From VAXT01 sp963698015 (GTDB lineage: Bacteria; Actinomycetota; Thermoleophilia; Gaiellales; Gaiellaceae), in NCBI GenBank assembly GCA_963698015.1, contig OY969109.1, positions 2,542,001 through 2,606,000 on the forward strand: 64,000 nucleotides of DNA. Direction: 5' to 3'. This document shows, one piece after another, positions 1 through 8,955 of this stretch. The translations under genes and the position numbers were made by a program. Position 1 is the first letter of the stretch; each line of letters starts with the position of its first letter. The notes beneath the pieces are model-generated. The model saw only the letters and a list, made by a program, of their open reading frames with translations. It was not told the DNA's origin and did not search any database.

Positions 1-374
1 AGGAGGCGCCTCTGCCCTCGTCGGCCGAAGCCGTCGCGACGGACAAGAGGTCGTTACCGACCGGTCGTCCGACGAATCCACCAGGAGAATGAGGGACGGG
101 GCGGGGAACGCCGGCCGATATCGGCTGAATCGCATCAACGGCTGCGGAAAGCCGTTTCGCCCTTGTTCGCGAGCGGCGATCTACGCCTTCGACAGCAACG
201 AGGCCGCTGGGACCGCGGAAAGAGAACGACAATGAGGCGCTATCGAGTCCTCGTCAGGCGACAATGGCACTGACCCAGGCGAGCGCCCGTTGTGCGGTCG
301 CTCGACATCATCGTGCCGACTCGAACGCGGTAGAGTCGCCTCAGTCCGACCGACGGAGGAGCAGAGGGACGGGC
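1..374. other. No gene recognised at the left edge
   Basis: This stretch precedes the aldehyde dehydrogenase start and contains no reading frame that I recognise as a protein. Frames on both strands are short or are antisense extensions of the downstream gene. The end of a gene lying outside the window cannot be excluded. A purine-rich GAGGAGCAGAGGG just before position 375 is a plausible ribosome binding site for the dehydrogenase. Confidence 0.5.
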
Positions 375-1736
375 ATGTACGCAGTTGTCGACCCCGCGAC
401 CGGCGAAACGGTCAAGGAGTACCCGACGATCACCGACGACGAGCTGCGGGACGCGGTCGCCCGCGCCGACCGGGCGCACCGGGAATGGTCGAAAGCTGCG
501 ACTGTCGCCGATCGTGCCTCGCTCGTGCGGCGCGTCGGCGAGCTGCACTCGGAACGGCGAAAGGAGCTCGCGGAGATCATCGTCGCCGAGATGGGCAAGC
601 CGGTCGGTCAGGCGCGGGGCGAGGTCGACTTCTGCGCGTCGATCTACGAGTTCTACGCCGACAATGCGGAAGCCCTGATGGCGCACGAGCCGATCGAGCT
701 CCTCGGTGGTCAGGGGTCGGCCGTCGTCCGCCGTAGCTCGCTGGGCGTGCTGCTGGGGATCATGCCGTGGAACTTCCCCTACTACCAGGTCGCACGCTTC
801 GCGGCGCCGAACCTGATCATCGGCAATACGGTCCTGTTGAAGCACGCGCCCCAGTGCCCGCAGTCGGCCGAGGCGATGGCGCAGATGTTCGTCGACGCTG
901 GCTTCCCCGACGGCGCCTACGTGAACATCTACGCCACGAACGAGCAGATCGAGTGGGTGATCCCCGACCAGCGCGTCCGCGGCGTCTCGGTCACCGGCTC
1001 CGAGCGTGCCGGCGCCGCCGTCGCGGAGATCGCTGGCCGGAATCTAACGAAGGTCGTGCTGGAGCTCGGCGGCTCCGACCCGTTCATCGTCCTCGGCACC
1101 GACAACCTCGACAAGACGGTCGAGGACGCCGTCGCAGCCCGGATCGACAACGCCGGCCAGTCGTGCAACGGCGCGAAACGGTTCATCGTGATCGACGAGC
1201 TCTACGAGCCGTTCCTCGAGAAGTTCACGGCCGCGCTCACCGCTGTGAAGCAGGGTGATCCGCGCGAGCGCGAGACCGAGTGCGGGCCGCTGGCCTCTCA
1301 GGTCGCGGCCGATCGCCTCGAGGATCAGGTCCGGCGCGCGGTCGAGCAGGGCGCGACGGTCGTCGCGGGCGGCAAGCGCAACGGCAACTACTTTGAGCCG
1401 ACGGTGCTTACGGACATCACGCCGGAGAACGACATCTACCGTGAAGAGCTGTTCGGCCCGGTCGCCCAGGTCTATCGCGTGCCGTCGGAGGAGGAGGCGG
1501 TCGCACTGGCAAACGACACGCCGTTCGGGCTCGGCTCGTACGTGATGACGAACGACCTGGAGCAGGCCGGGCGCGTCGCGGACCAGATTGACGCCGGCAT
1601 GGTCTACGTGAACATCGTCGGCGCGGACGCTGCCGAGACGCCGTTCGGCGGCACGAAACGCTCCGGCTTCGGACGCGAGCTCGGCCGCTACGGCGCCGAC
1701 GAGTTCGTCAACAAGAAGCTGATCCGCATCGGTTGA
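375..1736 (+). CDS. NAD(P)-dependent aldehyde dehydrogenase (succinate-semialdehyde dehydrogenase type)
   Basis: This 454-residue protein belongs to the aldehyde dehydrogenase superfamily, which oxidises aldehydes to acids with NAD(P)+. The catalytic cysteine is visible at about residue 264 in NAGQSCNGAKR, and the general-base glutamate at about 230 in LELGGSDPF. The PWNFP cofactor-site motif and the C-terminal PFGGTKRSGFGRE segment are also present. The overall pattern resembles GabD-like succinate-semialdehyde dehydrogenases, but substrate cannot be fixed by eye. I chose ATG 375, which begins MYAVVDPATG and follows a purine-rich site; the frame is open upstream to 264 but that extension looks non-coding. 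It appears monocistronic, with a 295-nt gap to the next gene. Confidence 0.9.
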   Translation: MYAVVDPATGETVKEYPTITDDELRDAVARADRAHREWSKAATVADRASLVRRVGELHSERRKELAEIIVAEMGKPVGQARGEVDFCASIYEFYADNAEALMAHEPIELLGGQGSAVVRRSSLGVLLGIMPWNFPYYQVARFAAPNLIIGNTVLLKHAPQCPQSAEAMAQMFVDAGFPDGAYVNIYATNEQIEWVIPDQRVRGVSVTGSERAGAAVAEIAGRNLTKVVLELGGSDPFIVLGTDNLDKTVEDAVAARIDNAGQSCNGAKRFIVIDELYEPFLEKFTAALTAVKQGDPRERETECGPLASQVAADRLEDQVRRAVEQGATVVAGGKRNGNYFEPTVLTDITPENDIYREELFGPVAQVYRVPSEEEAVALANDTPFGLGSYVMTNDLEQAGRVADQIDAGMVYVNIVGADAAETPFGGTKRSGFGRELGRYGADEFVNKKLIRIG

Positions 1737-2031
1737 GCAAGAGGATCGTCTTCCTCCCGAAGGCTCCCGGAATCGTGCAAGCGTGCTGACCCATCCGGCG
1801 TGTCGCTGTCCTCCACGGAGTCGGTCGCGGCAGGCCTCCCGTGGCCGGAGCCGGATTTGTGCCATACCCGTGTCTGCAAGAGCTGCCTGACCTTTGCTCC
1901 GAACACGAGCGCTCGATCCACGCTCGCGCCCGGGCTCTCAGGTCGTCACTCAGACCACTGGAGCCAGAGCGCGCCACGCCATCCCTCCGCTAATACAAGC
2001 CAAGAACCGCGACCTTGGTAGGGTCAGACGC
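1737..2031. other. Intergenic spacer, nothing recognised
   Basis: This spacer separates two same-strand metabolic genes. I see no RNA gene, no convincing terminator and no conserved reading frame. It presumably holds the promoter of the isochorismatase-family gene. Confidence 0.4.
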
Positions 2032-2580
2032 ATGATCGGGCAGCGTGCGCTGCTGGTGGTCGACGTTCAGCGCGGCTTCGAGGATCCAGCGCTCGGACCC
2101 CGCGACAATTCCCATGCCGAGGAGAACGTCGCCAAGCTGATTGCCGCGTGGCGCCGGCGCGGCGACCCAATCGTGGTCGTTCAGCACGATTGGCGGGGTG
2201 GACCGCTCGAGCGCGGCACGCCCGGGTTCGAGCTGAAAGAGGCCGTCGCCGGCGAGCCCGATCTGCGCATTGTCAAGACAGTGCACTCGTCGTTTCACGG
2301 AGATGTCGATCTCGACGCATGGCTGCGCGAGCGCGAGATCGGCGCGATCGCGGTGTGCGGGATTCAGACGAACTTTTGCTGTGAGACGACCGCTCGCATC
2401 GGCTCCGACCTTGGGTACGACGTGTGGTTCGTCCTCGACGCAACCCACACGTTCGACATCGCCGCGCCGGATGGCGAGGTGGTGCCGGCTGCCGAGATCG
2501 CGCGCATGACCGGCATCAACCTCCAGGACGAGTTCGCGGAGGTCGTGACGACCGCGGCAGCCTGCACGCTGCTGGATTGA
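2032..2580 (+). CDS. Isochorismatase-family cysteine hydrolase
   Basis: This 182-residue protein has the compact fold signature of the isochorismatase-like hydrolases (nicotinamidase, ureidoacrylate and related amidohydrolases). The catalytic triad is visible: Asp11 in LLVVDVQRGF, Lys82 in RIVKTVHSSF and Cys116 in GIQTNFCCETT, where a second cysteine follows directly. The active-site neighbourhood VLDATHTFD is also typical. I start at ATG 2032 because the family N-terminus (ALLVVDVQ) follows at once, while the upstream open frame has no family similarity. The substrate is not predictable. It stands alone between repeat-bearing spacers. Confidence 0.85.
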   Translation: MIGQRALLVVDVQRGFEDPALGPRDNSHAEENVAKLIAAWRRRGDPIVVVQHDWRGGPLERGTPGFELKEAVAGEPDLRIVKTVHSSFHGDVDLDAWLREREIGAIAVCGIQTNFCCETTARIGSDLGYDVWFVLDATHTFDIAAPDGEVVPAAEIARMTGINLQDEFAEVVTTAAACTLLD

Positions 2581-2601
2581 GGCATAAGCGGTAGCGAGAA
2601 G

Positions 2602-2882
2602 TCAGGGGACATTCCCGAACGCTCGCGGTCTGCCTTAGCCGCTTAGTCCCGCCTTGTCCAGGGCGGCGTTCGCTCGGAACCGCAACCGAGCGCATCGCTC
2701 CCGCTCCTCGTCGGAGGCGTCCGGCGGGCAGTCACAGCGCGACGCGAGCTACCTGAGGTCGTCCGGGTCGAGGCCAAGGCACGACCCGCCCAAGCTCCTC
2801 CTCGCGGGCACGATCGGTCCGTTCAGGCTCCCGAGGCATTGGACTCAGCGTACTCGTCCGTCGGGTGACATTCCCGCACGCT
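2602..2882. repeat. Two copies of a ~22-bp direct repeat in a gene-free spacer
   Basis: The 321-nt gap 2581-2901 holds no recognisable gene. It contains two related copies at 2602-2623 and 2861-2882 sharing the core GACATTCCCG(A/C)ACGCT, with three differences over 22 bp. The GGGGACATTCCC half is nearly palindromic. They look like members of a dispersed intergenic repeat family, but only two copies are visible here. Confidence 0.45.
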
Positions 2883-2901
2883 GGCCCAAGGTCGCGGGCT
2901 C

Positions 2902-3336
2902 TCACCAGGCAGCGATTGTCCTCCCACCCCATTCCTCGGGAGCGACGTCGCGCAACGTCTGCGTCAGTTCCCAGTGGTGGCCGCCTATGTCCTCAACGAC
3001 GCCGGAACGCTCGCCGTATTCATATGTCGTCAACTCCTCCACGACTCGCGCGTCGCTCTCTATCGCGCGGGCGAAGGCCGCATCGACGTCCGGCACGCGC
3101 ACCTTGATGATGTGCGTAACACCGCCATCGCTTGGCGCAACCCGATGGGCACTCAGGTCGACCACGACGACGGCGCCGTCTGCTCCGACGCGCAACTGAG
3201 CGCGGTGCGCGTCACCGATCCGCACCCGTTCCTCGAACCCGAATGCGGATTCCAGCCACGCCACCGCCGTTCGCACATCCGGATAGACGAGCACCGGCGT
3301 CACCGTGACGGGCGGGGCAGAACGATTGGTCAACAT
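2902..3336 (-). CDS. VOC-family (glyoxalase/bleomycin-resistance fold) protein
   Basis: This 144-residue protein has the vicinal-oxygen-chelate layout. A first beta-alpha-beta module begins VTPVLVYPDVRTAVAWLESAFGFEE, and a second contains VTHIIKVRVPDVDAAFARA. The C-terminal block EDIGGHHWELTQT supplies His/Glu positions typical of metal binding. Sequences like this are often called PhnB-like or glyoxalase-like. Function cannot be assigned: the family includes dioxygenases, glyoxalases and drug-binding proteins. It is isolated, and the tRNA-Pro terminator lies just upstream on the same strand. Confidence 0.8.
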   Translation of the reverse strand: MLTNRSAPPVTVTPVLVYPDVRTAVAWLESAFGFEERVRIGDAHRAQLRVGADGAVVVVDLSAHRVAPSDGGVTHIIKVRVPDVDAAFARAIESDARVVEELTTYEYGERSGVVEDIGGHHWELTQTLRDVAPEEWGGRTIAAW

Positions 3337-3424
3337 GGCGAGACACTAACCGGACCGCTCCGCCAGGATGTATGGGCAGGGTGTGGACGCCGCTGACTAA
3401 CCACCGCCGAGGACCCGGACACTG

Positions 3425-3449
3425 AAAAGGCCCTCTGGCAGGGCCTTTT
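3425..3449 (-). terminator. Intrinsic terminator downstream of tRNA-Pro
   Basis: A perfect 10-bp inverted repeat (AAAAGGCCCT / AGGGCCTTTT, loop CTGGC) follows the tRNA 3' end by 5 nt. Read on the minus strand the stem ends in a T run. It would end the long rpsB-to-proS transcription unit or the tRNA transcript. Confidence 0.9.
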
Positions 3450-3454
3450 CTCAT

Positions 3455-3528
3455 CGGGGCGCCGAGATTTGAACTCGGGACCTCTAGTCCCCCAGACTAG
3501 CGCGCTAACCAGGCTGCGCCACGCCCCG
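3455..3528 (-). tRNA. tRNA-Pro (anticodon GGG)
   Basis: The minus strand folds as a standard 74-nt tRNA. The acceptor stem is CGGGGCG/CGCCCCG, the anticodon arm is CTAGT-CTGGGGG-ACTAG with anticodon GGG, and the T arm contains GTTCAAATC. The 3' CCA is not encoded. It lies 13 nt after the stop of the XRE regulator gene, which itself follows proS, so the proline tRNA and prolyl-tRNA synthetase may share a transcript. A TAGAAT hexamer at 3539-3544 could be a separate -10 box. Confidence 0.95.
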
Positions 3529-3541
3529 CGATTCGCCGATT

Positions 3542-3847
3542 CTACCGGCCTTCGGCGAGCCGCTTGTAGAGCCGGTCGATCAGCGCAGGCATCTCTTCGA
3601 GCCGCTCGGTGATCACGCGGATCCGGTACTCGCGGAAGTGCTCCGGCTCGACGTCCAGCGCGCCGGCCAGCGAGCGGACGATCTCGTTCGACGGCACCGG
3701 CCGGTTTCCGTGCACGAGGTGATTCAGGTATCCGGCCGAGAGCTTCGTCTTCGCGGCCAGCCCGCGATACGTGACGCCGTTCTCCGTCATCAGCCGCTCG
3801 AGGGTCTCGCCGAAGGGATCGTCGCTGAAACGGCGGCGCCGGGCCAT
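3542..3847 (-). CDS. Small XRE-type helix-turn-helix DNA-binding protein
   Basis: This 101-residue protein carries a Cro/C1-type helix-turn-helix at about residues 12-70 (TYRGLAAKTKLSAGYLNHLVHG, then the GALDVEPEHF helix). A basic N-terminus (MARRRRF) and a helical C-terminus flank it. Its ATG overlaps the proS TGA in TGATG, so it is probably translated by coupling to proS. The target is unknown. Its position between proS and tRNA-Pro suggests, without proving, a role tied to this operon. Confidence 0.8.
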   Translation of the reverse strand: MARRRRFSDDPFGETLERLMTENGVTYRGLAAKTKLSAGYLNHLVHGNRPVPSNEIVRSLAGALDVEPEHFREYRIRVITERLEEMPALIDRLYKRLAEGR

Positions 3848-5505
3848 CAGCGCAGGCTACCGAGTTCTTCGATCGGCACTCGCTGTTCCTCGCCCGTTTC
3901 CCGCGAGCGGACGTCGACGGCGCCGTCCTCGAGCGTCTTCTTGCCGACCGTGACCCGCACGGGCAGGCCGATCAGGTCCGCGTCCGCGAACTTCTCGCCG
4001 GCGCGCTGATCGCGGTCGTCCAGGAGCACCGCGTCACCGGCCTCGTCGAGCTTCGCGGCGACCTCTGCCGCGCGCTCCTCGAGCCCCGGCAGCGCGACGA
4101 GATGGACGTCGTACGGCGCGACGGACCGCGGCCACTGGATCCCGTGCTCGTCGTGGTGCTGCTCGACGATCGCCGCCATCGTGCGCGCGGGGCCGATCCC
4201 GTAGCTGCCCATGACCAGCAGCTTCTCCTTGCCGTCCTCATCGAGAAAGGTCGCCTCGAGCGGCTCGGTGTAGCGCGTCTCGAGCTTGAAGATGTGGCCC
4301 ACCTCGATCGCGGTCTGGAGATGCAGCTTCCCGCCGCACTTCGGACACGTGTCACCCTCGCGCACCTCGCGGATGTTCGCGAAGCGCGCCTCGAAGTCGC
4401 GTCCCGCCTGCACGCCGCGCAGATGGTGGCCCGTGCGATTCGCGCCGGCGACGAACTGACCCTCCCGCAGCGCCTCGTCGGCGACGACCTCGACGGCGAC
4501 CCCGACAGGGCCGATCGAGCCCGGATCCGCGCCGAACGTCTCGCGGATCTCGTCCTCGGTCGCCGGACGGACCGCCTCTCCGAGCGCCTCGACCATCTTC
4601 ATGTCGTCGAGCCGGTCGTCGCCGCGCACGAGAGCGAGCACGACGCGCCCGTCTGCGACCACGGGCATCGCCTTCGACGTCGCCGCGTCGTCGATCCCGA
4701 GCATCTTCGCCAGGTCCTCGATCGTCGTCGCGCCGGGCGTCTCGACGTCCACCGGTGCGTCCAGCGCGGCCGGGAACTCGGGAGCGCGCGGAATCCCACG
4801 CGCGATCTCCAGATCGGCCGCGTAGTCGCCGCGCTCGCAGGTCACGAGCGTGTTCTCGCCGGCGGCCGCAGGTGCGAGAAAGTCCATGCTCGCGCTCCCA
4901 CCCATCATCCCCGACTCCGCCTGGACCGGATAGACCTCGAGCCCGCAGCGCTCGAAGATCCGGTCGTACGCGCCCTTGTGCAGCTGGAAGCTCTTCTCGA
5001 GCCCCTCCGCGTCGCGATCGAACGAATACGAGTCCTTCATGATGAACTCACGGACGCGGATCAGGCCGGCGCGCGGCCGCGGCTCGTCGCGGTCCTTCGT
5101 CTGGAAGTGGTAGAGCATCTGCGGCAGGTCGCGGTACGACTGGATCTCACGCGCGTGGAACGTGATCGTCTCCTCGTGCGTCATCGGGAGGATGAACTCC
5201 CGGTCGTTCCGGTCGCGCAGCTTGAACACCTCGGGAATGTCGTAGCGGCCGGTCGCCTTCCAGAGCTCGGCCGGGGTCAGGACGGGCATGAAGAGCTCCT
5301 GCGCACCGATTGCGTCCATCTCCTCGCGGATGATCCCGACCACCTTCTCGTGGACGCGCCAGCCGAGTGGGAGAAACGTCCAGACGCCGGCGCTGACCTG
5401 GCGGATGAAGGCCCCGCGGACGAGCAGCTTGTGACTGATCGCCTCCGCGTCGGCCGGGGCCTCGCGCAGGGTCGGCAGGAAGAGCTGGGACGCTCGCCGG
5501 ATCAT
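3847..5505 (-). CDS. proS: Prolyl-tRNA synthetase, bacterial type
   Basis: This 552-residue class II synthetase charges tRNA-Pro. Motif 1 (FLPLGWRVHEKVVGIIREEMD) and motif 2 (HFQTKDRDEPRPRAGLIRVREFIMKDSYSFD) are visible near the N-terminus. The bacterial insertion (editing) domain lies at roughly 225-390, then motif 3 (GSYGIGPARTMAA) and the anticodon-binding domain. Cysteines in CPKCGG sit in the linker. It is shorter than the ~570-residue average but complete. It starts 10 nt after ispG and overlaps the XRE gene. The cognate tRNA-Pro lies downstream on the same strand. Confidence 0.97.
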   Translation of the reverse strand: MIRRASQLFLPTLREAPADAEAISHKLLVRGAFIRQVSAGVWTFLPLGWRVHEKVVGIIREEMDAIGAQELFMPVLTPAELWKATGRYDIPEVFKLRDRNDREFILPMTHEETITFHAREIQSYRDLPQMLYHFQTKDRDEPRPRAGLIRVREFIMKDSYSFDRDAEGLEKSFQLHKGAYDRIFERCGLEVYPVQAESGMMGGSASMDFLAPAAAGENTLVTCERGDYAADLEIARGIPRAPEFPAALDAPVDVETPGATTIEDLAKMLGIDDAATSKAMPVVADGRVVLALVRGDDRLDDMKMVEALGEAVRPATEDEIRETFGADPGSIGPVGVAVEVVADEALREGQFVAGANRTGHHLRGVQAGRDFEARFANIREVREGDTCPKCGGKLHLQTAIEVGHIFKLETRYTEPLEATFLDEDGKEKLLVMGSYGIGPARTMAAIVEQHHDEHGIQWPRSVAPYDVHLVALPGLEERAAEVAAKLDEAGDAVLLDDRDQRAGEKFADADLIGLPVRVTVGKKTLEDGAVDVRSRETGEEQRVPIEELGSLR

Positions 5506-5515
5506 GCTCCGAACC

Positions 5516-6649
5516 CTAGTCGAGGGGAATTTCGGAAGCCTCGGCCATGGCCAGCGCCGCCGGCTTCGCCATCTTCAGGCGCTTCGGCCGGCGCATCCCA
5601 GCCTCGATCCACGTGTCGATCTCGCGGAAGAGCTCGTCGACGAGGGCCTCGGACGTGACCTTCTTCAGTACGCGCCCGTGGGCGTAGATGAAGCCGACGT
5701 CGCGGCCGCCCGCGATTCCGAAGTCCGCGTCCCCGGCCTCCCCCGGGCCGTTGACGGCGCAGCCCATGACCGCGACCTCGAAGGCCTGCGGATAGTCGGT
5801 GAGTCGCCCCTCGACCTCGACCGCGAGGTTCTCGACCCCGACGTTGTCGCGCCCGCACGAGGGGCACGCGATCATCACCGGACCGCGCTCGCGCAGGCCG
5901 AGCGCCTTCAGGATCTCCCAGGCGACGTCGACCTCCTTCACGGGGTCGGCGGTCAGCGAGACGCGCAGCGTGTCGCCGATCCCGTCGGCGAGGAGTGCGC
6001 CGATCCCGATCGCGCTCTTGATCGAGCCGGCGAACGTCGTTCCGGCCTCGGTGACGCCCAGGTGGAGCGGGTACGGGACGCGCTCGGAGAGCATCCGGTA
6101 CGCGCGGATCATCGTCGGCACGTGGGTCGACTTGACCGAGATCTTGAAGTCGTAGTAGCCGAGCCGCTCGAGCAGGTGCACCTCCTCGAGGGCCGCGGCG
6201 ACGAGCGCCTCGGCCTGGTCCTGCTGCGCGAGCTCGTGCAGGTGCTTCGGCAGCGAGCCCGAGTTGGCGCCGATGCGCATCGCGATGCCGGCCGCACGCG
6301 CTGCGTTCACGACCTGCTCGACCCGGTCCGGCCCGCCGATGTTCCCGGGATTGATCCGGACCGCCGCGACGCCGGCGTCGATCGCCCGCAGCGCGAGGCT
6401 CGCGTTGAAGTGGATGTCCGCGATCACCGGGATCGGCGACAGGCGGACGATCTTCCGCAGCGCCTCCGCGTCCTCGATCTTCGGGACCGCGCAGCGCACG
6501 ACCTCGCAGCCGGCGGAAGCGAGAGCCGCGATCTGGGCCGTCGTCGCCGGGACGTCGTGCGTGGGCGTGAGTGTCATCGACTGCACGACGACCGGCGCGC
6601 CGCCGCCGATCTCGACGCTGCCGACCTTGATCGAGCGCTCGCTGGACAT
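5516..6649 (-). CDS. ispG: 4-hydroxy-3-methylbut-2-en-1-yl diphosphate synthase (flavodoxin/ferredoxin)
   Basis: This 377-residue enzyme performs the reductive step that converts MEcPP to HMBPP in the MEP isoprenoid pathway. The N-terminal TIM-barrel begins with VVVQSMTLTPTHDV. The C-terminal 4Fe-4S ligands are visible in CPSCGRDN and GCAVNGPGEAGDADFG. The start ATG overlaps the rseP stop by one base (TGATG). It shares the operon with dxr, so two MEP enzymes are co-expressed with the prenyl-carrier enzyme uppS. Confidence 0.96.
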   Translation of the reverse strand: MSSERSIKVGSVEIGGGAPVVVQSMTLTPTHDVPATTAQIAALASAGCEVVRCAVPKIEDAEALRKIVRLSPIPVIADIHFNASLALRAIDAGVAAVRINPGNIGGPDRVEQVVNAARAAGIAMRIGANSGSLPKHLHELAQQDQAEALVAAALEEVHLLERLGYYDFKISVKSTHVPTMIRAYRMLSERVPYPLHLGVTEAGTTFAGSIKSAIGIGALLADGIGDTLRVSLTADPVKEVDVAWEILKALGLRERGPVMIACPSCGRDNVGVENLAVEVEGRLTDYPQAFEVAVMGCAVNGPGEAGDADFGIAGGRDVGFIYAHGRVLKKVTSEALVDELFREIDTWIEAGMRRPKRLKMAKPAALAMAEASEIPLD

Positions 6650-7857
6650 CAGTTCCCGAGGTTGCCGATGTCGTTCGAAAGGCCAATGAAGAAGAGTAGG
6701 AGCACGACCGCGATCCCGATCGCTGAGGCACGCTCGTAGACCTCACGCCCGACCGCGCGCCCGCGGATGCCCTCGATCAGCGAGAACACGATGTGGCCGC
6801 CGTCGAGTGGCAGGAACGGGAGCAGGTTGAGCAGCGCAAGCGACAGGCTGAGCAGGCCGAGAACCCAGAGGTACGTCTCGAGCCCCTGCGAGAGCGCTTC
6901 GGAGGAGCCCTCGACGATCCCGACCGGGCTCGACACCTCTTTCCGGTTGCCGCGGACGAGTCGCGAGAGCGACGCCCCGATCTCCTTCGTGATCACGCCG
7001 GTCAGCTTCACCGACTGCCAGGTCGCCTGCGGCACCGAGAGACGTGGCTCGTGGCGTGGCCGGACCGGACCGAGAACGATCGGCTCGGCGTTGCCCTTTC
7101 GGCGGACGACGAGCGTGACCTCGCCGCCCTTCGACTGCTGGATCAGGCCCGGCACCTCGGATACGTCCTGAACCGGCTGGCCGTTGATCCTCAGGATGCG
7201 GTCGCCCGGACGCAGGCCGATCTTGGCTGCGGGGTGATCCGCCCGCACGTCGTGCACGACCGGCGCGTTCGTCTCCATCGAGAAGCCGAGGCGGTACCCG
7301 CCGCTCCCGACGACGAACAGCGTCGCGAAGAGGATCACCGCGAAGAGGAGGTTCGTCCCCGGCCCGGCGAAGATGACGAGCACCTTCTTCCACGTCCTCT
7401 GGCGCCAGTACGCGTCGGCGCCGAGGCCGTCGGCGAGCTCGTTCAGGCCCTTCTCGGCGCTGCGCCGCGCCATCCGGCTGATGTCGACGTGCTGCAGCGC
7501 CTCGGCGAGCGCGGGCAGTTGAGCGCGCGCGCTTTCCATGTCGCCCTCGTCGAGCTTGCGCTTGATCCGGTCGATCGGCGCCACCAGCTGCGGGGCCTCC
7601 TCGAGCGCTTGGCCGAAGAAGGTGCTCAGGTCCGACGGCGCGGGCCTGTGCATTCCCGGGATCTTCACGTAGCCGCCGAGCGGGACCGCGCCGATGCCGT
7701 ACTCGATGCCCTTCCGCTTGACCTTGGCGAGCGCCGGCGGAAAGCCGACGTAGAAGCGCCGCGGGCTCATGCCGACCGCTCTCGCGGAGAAGAAGTGGCC
7801 CGCCTCGTGGACGAGGACAAGCAGGCTCAGGCCGATGATCGCGATGAAGATGTTCAC
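6649..7857 (-). CDS. rseP: Site-2 intramembrane zinc metalloprotease (RseP family)
   Basis: This protein of about 402 residues belongs to peptidase family M50, which cleaves membrane-embedded anti-sigma factors and signal peptides. HEAGH at residues 17-21 lies in the first transmembrane helix. A PDZ domain is visible around GLRPGDRILRINGQPVQ, and the second metal-ligand motif NLLPFLPLDGGH is in a C-terminal helix. I use GTG 7857 (VNIFIAIIGL), which overlaps the dxr TGA as GTGA; the long upstream open frame is antisense-like extension. An insert of about 90 residues between the first helix and the PDZ domain looks charged and helical. Confidence 0.93.
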   Translation of the reverse strand: MNIFIAIIGLSLLVLVHEAGHFFSARAVGMSPRRFYVGFPPALAKVKRKGIEYGIGAVPLGGYVKIPGMHRPAPSDLSTFFGQALEEAPQLVAPIDRIKRKLDEGDMESARAQLPALAEALQHVDISRMARRSAEKGLNELADGLGADAYWRQRTWKKVLVIFAGPGTNLLFAVILFATLFVVGSGGYRLGFSMETNAPVVHDVRADHPAAKIGLRPGDRILRINGQPVQDVSEVPGLIQQSKGGEVTLVVRRKGNAEPIVLGPVRPRHEPRLSVPQATWQSVKLTGVITKEIGASLSRLVRGNRKEVSSPVGIVEGSSEALSQGLETYLWVLGLLSLSLALLNLLPFLPLDGGHIVFSLIEGIRGRAVGREVYERASAIGIAVVLLLFFIGLSNDIGNLGN

Positions 7858-8936
7858 GGCACCAGTGCTCCGACGGCCTCCTCGGCGAGACGACGCGCTT
7901 CGCCGTCCGCCTCGATCAGCTCGTCGAGGTCTCCCGCGGCGGCGCCGTCGACGGCCGCAAGGATGTCCTCGACGATGCTCGCGATCCCGAGGAACGGCAG
8001 GCGGCCGGCCAGGAACGCGGCCACGGCGACCTCGTTCGCCGCGTTGTAGGCGCACGGATGGGTTCCGCCGGACTCTCCGGCCTTGCGTGCGAGGGCGAGC
8101 ATGGGAAACGTCTCGACATCCGGGGGCTCGAACTCGAGGGTCAGGCCGTTCATGAAGTCCAGCCCGTCGATCGGCGTCGCGGCACGCTCCGGGTACGTCA
8201 GGGCGTACGAGATCGGGACGCGCATGTCCGGGTACCCGAGGTGCGCGAGCGAGGCGCCGTCGCGGAAGCGCACGATCGCGTGGACGACCGAGGTCGGGTG
8301 GACGACGACCTCGATCCGCTCGTACGGGAGCCCGAACAGGAAGTGCGCCTCGATCAGCTCGAGGCCCTTGTTGGCGAGCGTGGACGAGTCGACGGTGATC
8401 TTCGGGCCCATGCGCCACGTGGGGTGCGCCAGCGCGTCGGCGCGGGTCACGTCCGCCAGCTGGTCGCGCGTTCGGCCGCGGAACGGGCCGCCGGACGCCG
8501 TGAGGACGATCGAGTCGACCGACTCCAGGTCGCGCCCCTCCAGGCACTGGAAGACCGCGGAGTGCTCGCTGTCGACCGGGAGCAGGAGGCCTCCACCCCG
8601 CTCCCGTGCGCCGAGCGCGAGCTCGCCCGCCGCGACGAGGCTCTCCTTGTTGGCGAGCGCGAGCGTGACGCCCCGCTCGAGCGACCAGAGCGTCGCGGGC
8701 AGCCCCGCGAAGCCGACGACGGCGTTGAGGACGATGTCAGGCTCGGCCCGGTCGAGCAGCGACGTGAGATCGCCGCCCACCTGGGCGTGCTCCACGCCGC
8801 GCTCGGCGGCCAGCCCGTCGAGCTCGCTCGAGCCAGACGCGACCGCGCACACCTCGAGCTCGTCGTTGGCGTCGATGATGTCGAGCGCCTGACGCCCGAT
8901 CGACCCGGTGGCGCCCAGGACCGCAATTCGCTTCAC
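7854..8936 (-). CDS. dxr: 1-deoxy-D-xylulose 5-phosphate reductoisomerase
   Basis: This 360-residue enzyme converts DXP to MEP using NADPH and is the target of fosmidomycin. The Rossmann motif GATGSIGRQALDII is at the N-terminus. ANKESLVAAGEL, the catalytic loop SEHSAVFQCL and the metal-site region LANKGLELIEAHFLFG follow. I start at GTG 8936 (VKRIAVLGATGSIG), as the frame upstream lacks family similarity. It lies 19 nt after cdsA and its stop overlaps the rseP start. Confidence 0.96.
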   Translation of the reverse strand: MKRIAVLGATGSIGRQALDIIDANDELEVCAVASGSSELDGLAAERGVEHAQVGGDLTSLLDRAEPDIVLNAVVGFAGLPATLWSLERGVTLALANKESLVAAGELALGARERGGGLLLPVDSEHSAVFQCLEGRDLESVDSIVLTASGGPFRGRTRDQLADVTRADALAHPTWRMGPKITVDSSTLANKGLELIEAHFLFGLPYERIEVVVHPTSVVHAIVRFRDGASLAHLGYPDMRVPISYALTYPERAATPIDGLDFMNGLTLEFEPPDVETFPMLALARKAGESGGTHPCAYNAANEVAVAAFLAGRLPFLGIASIVEDILAAVDGAAAGDLDELIEADGEARRLAEEAVGALVP

Positions 8937-8955
8937 ACCGGAAATTGTAGGTGCC

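Noticed and set aside
4102..5658. Long plus-strand open frame opposite proS
   Set aside because: It is the antisense of a clear proS and consists of Arg/Asp/Leu-rich sequence without any family pattern, as expected in high-GC DNA.
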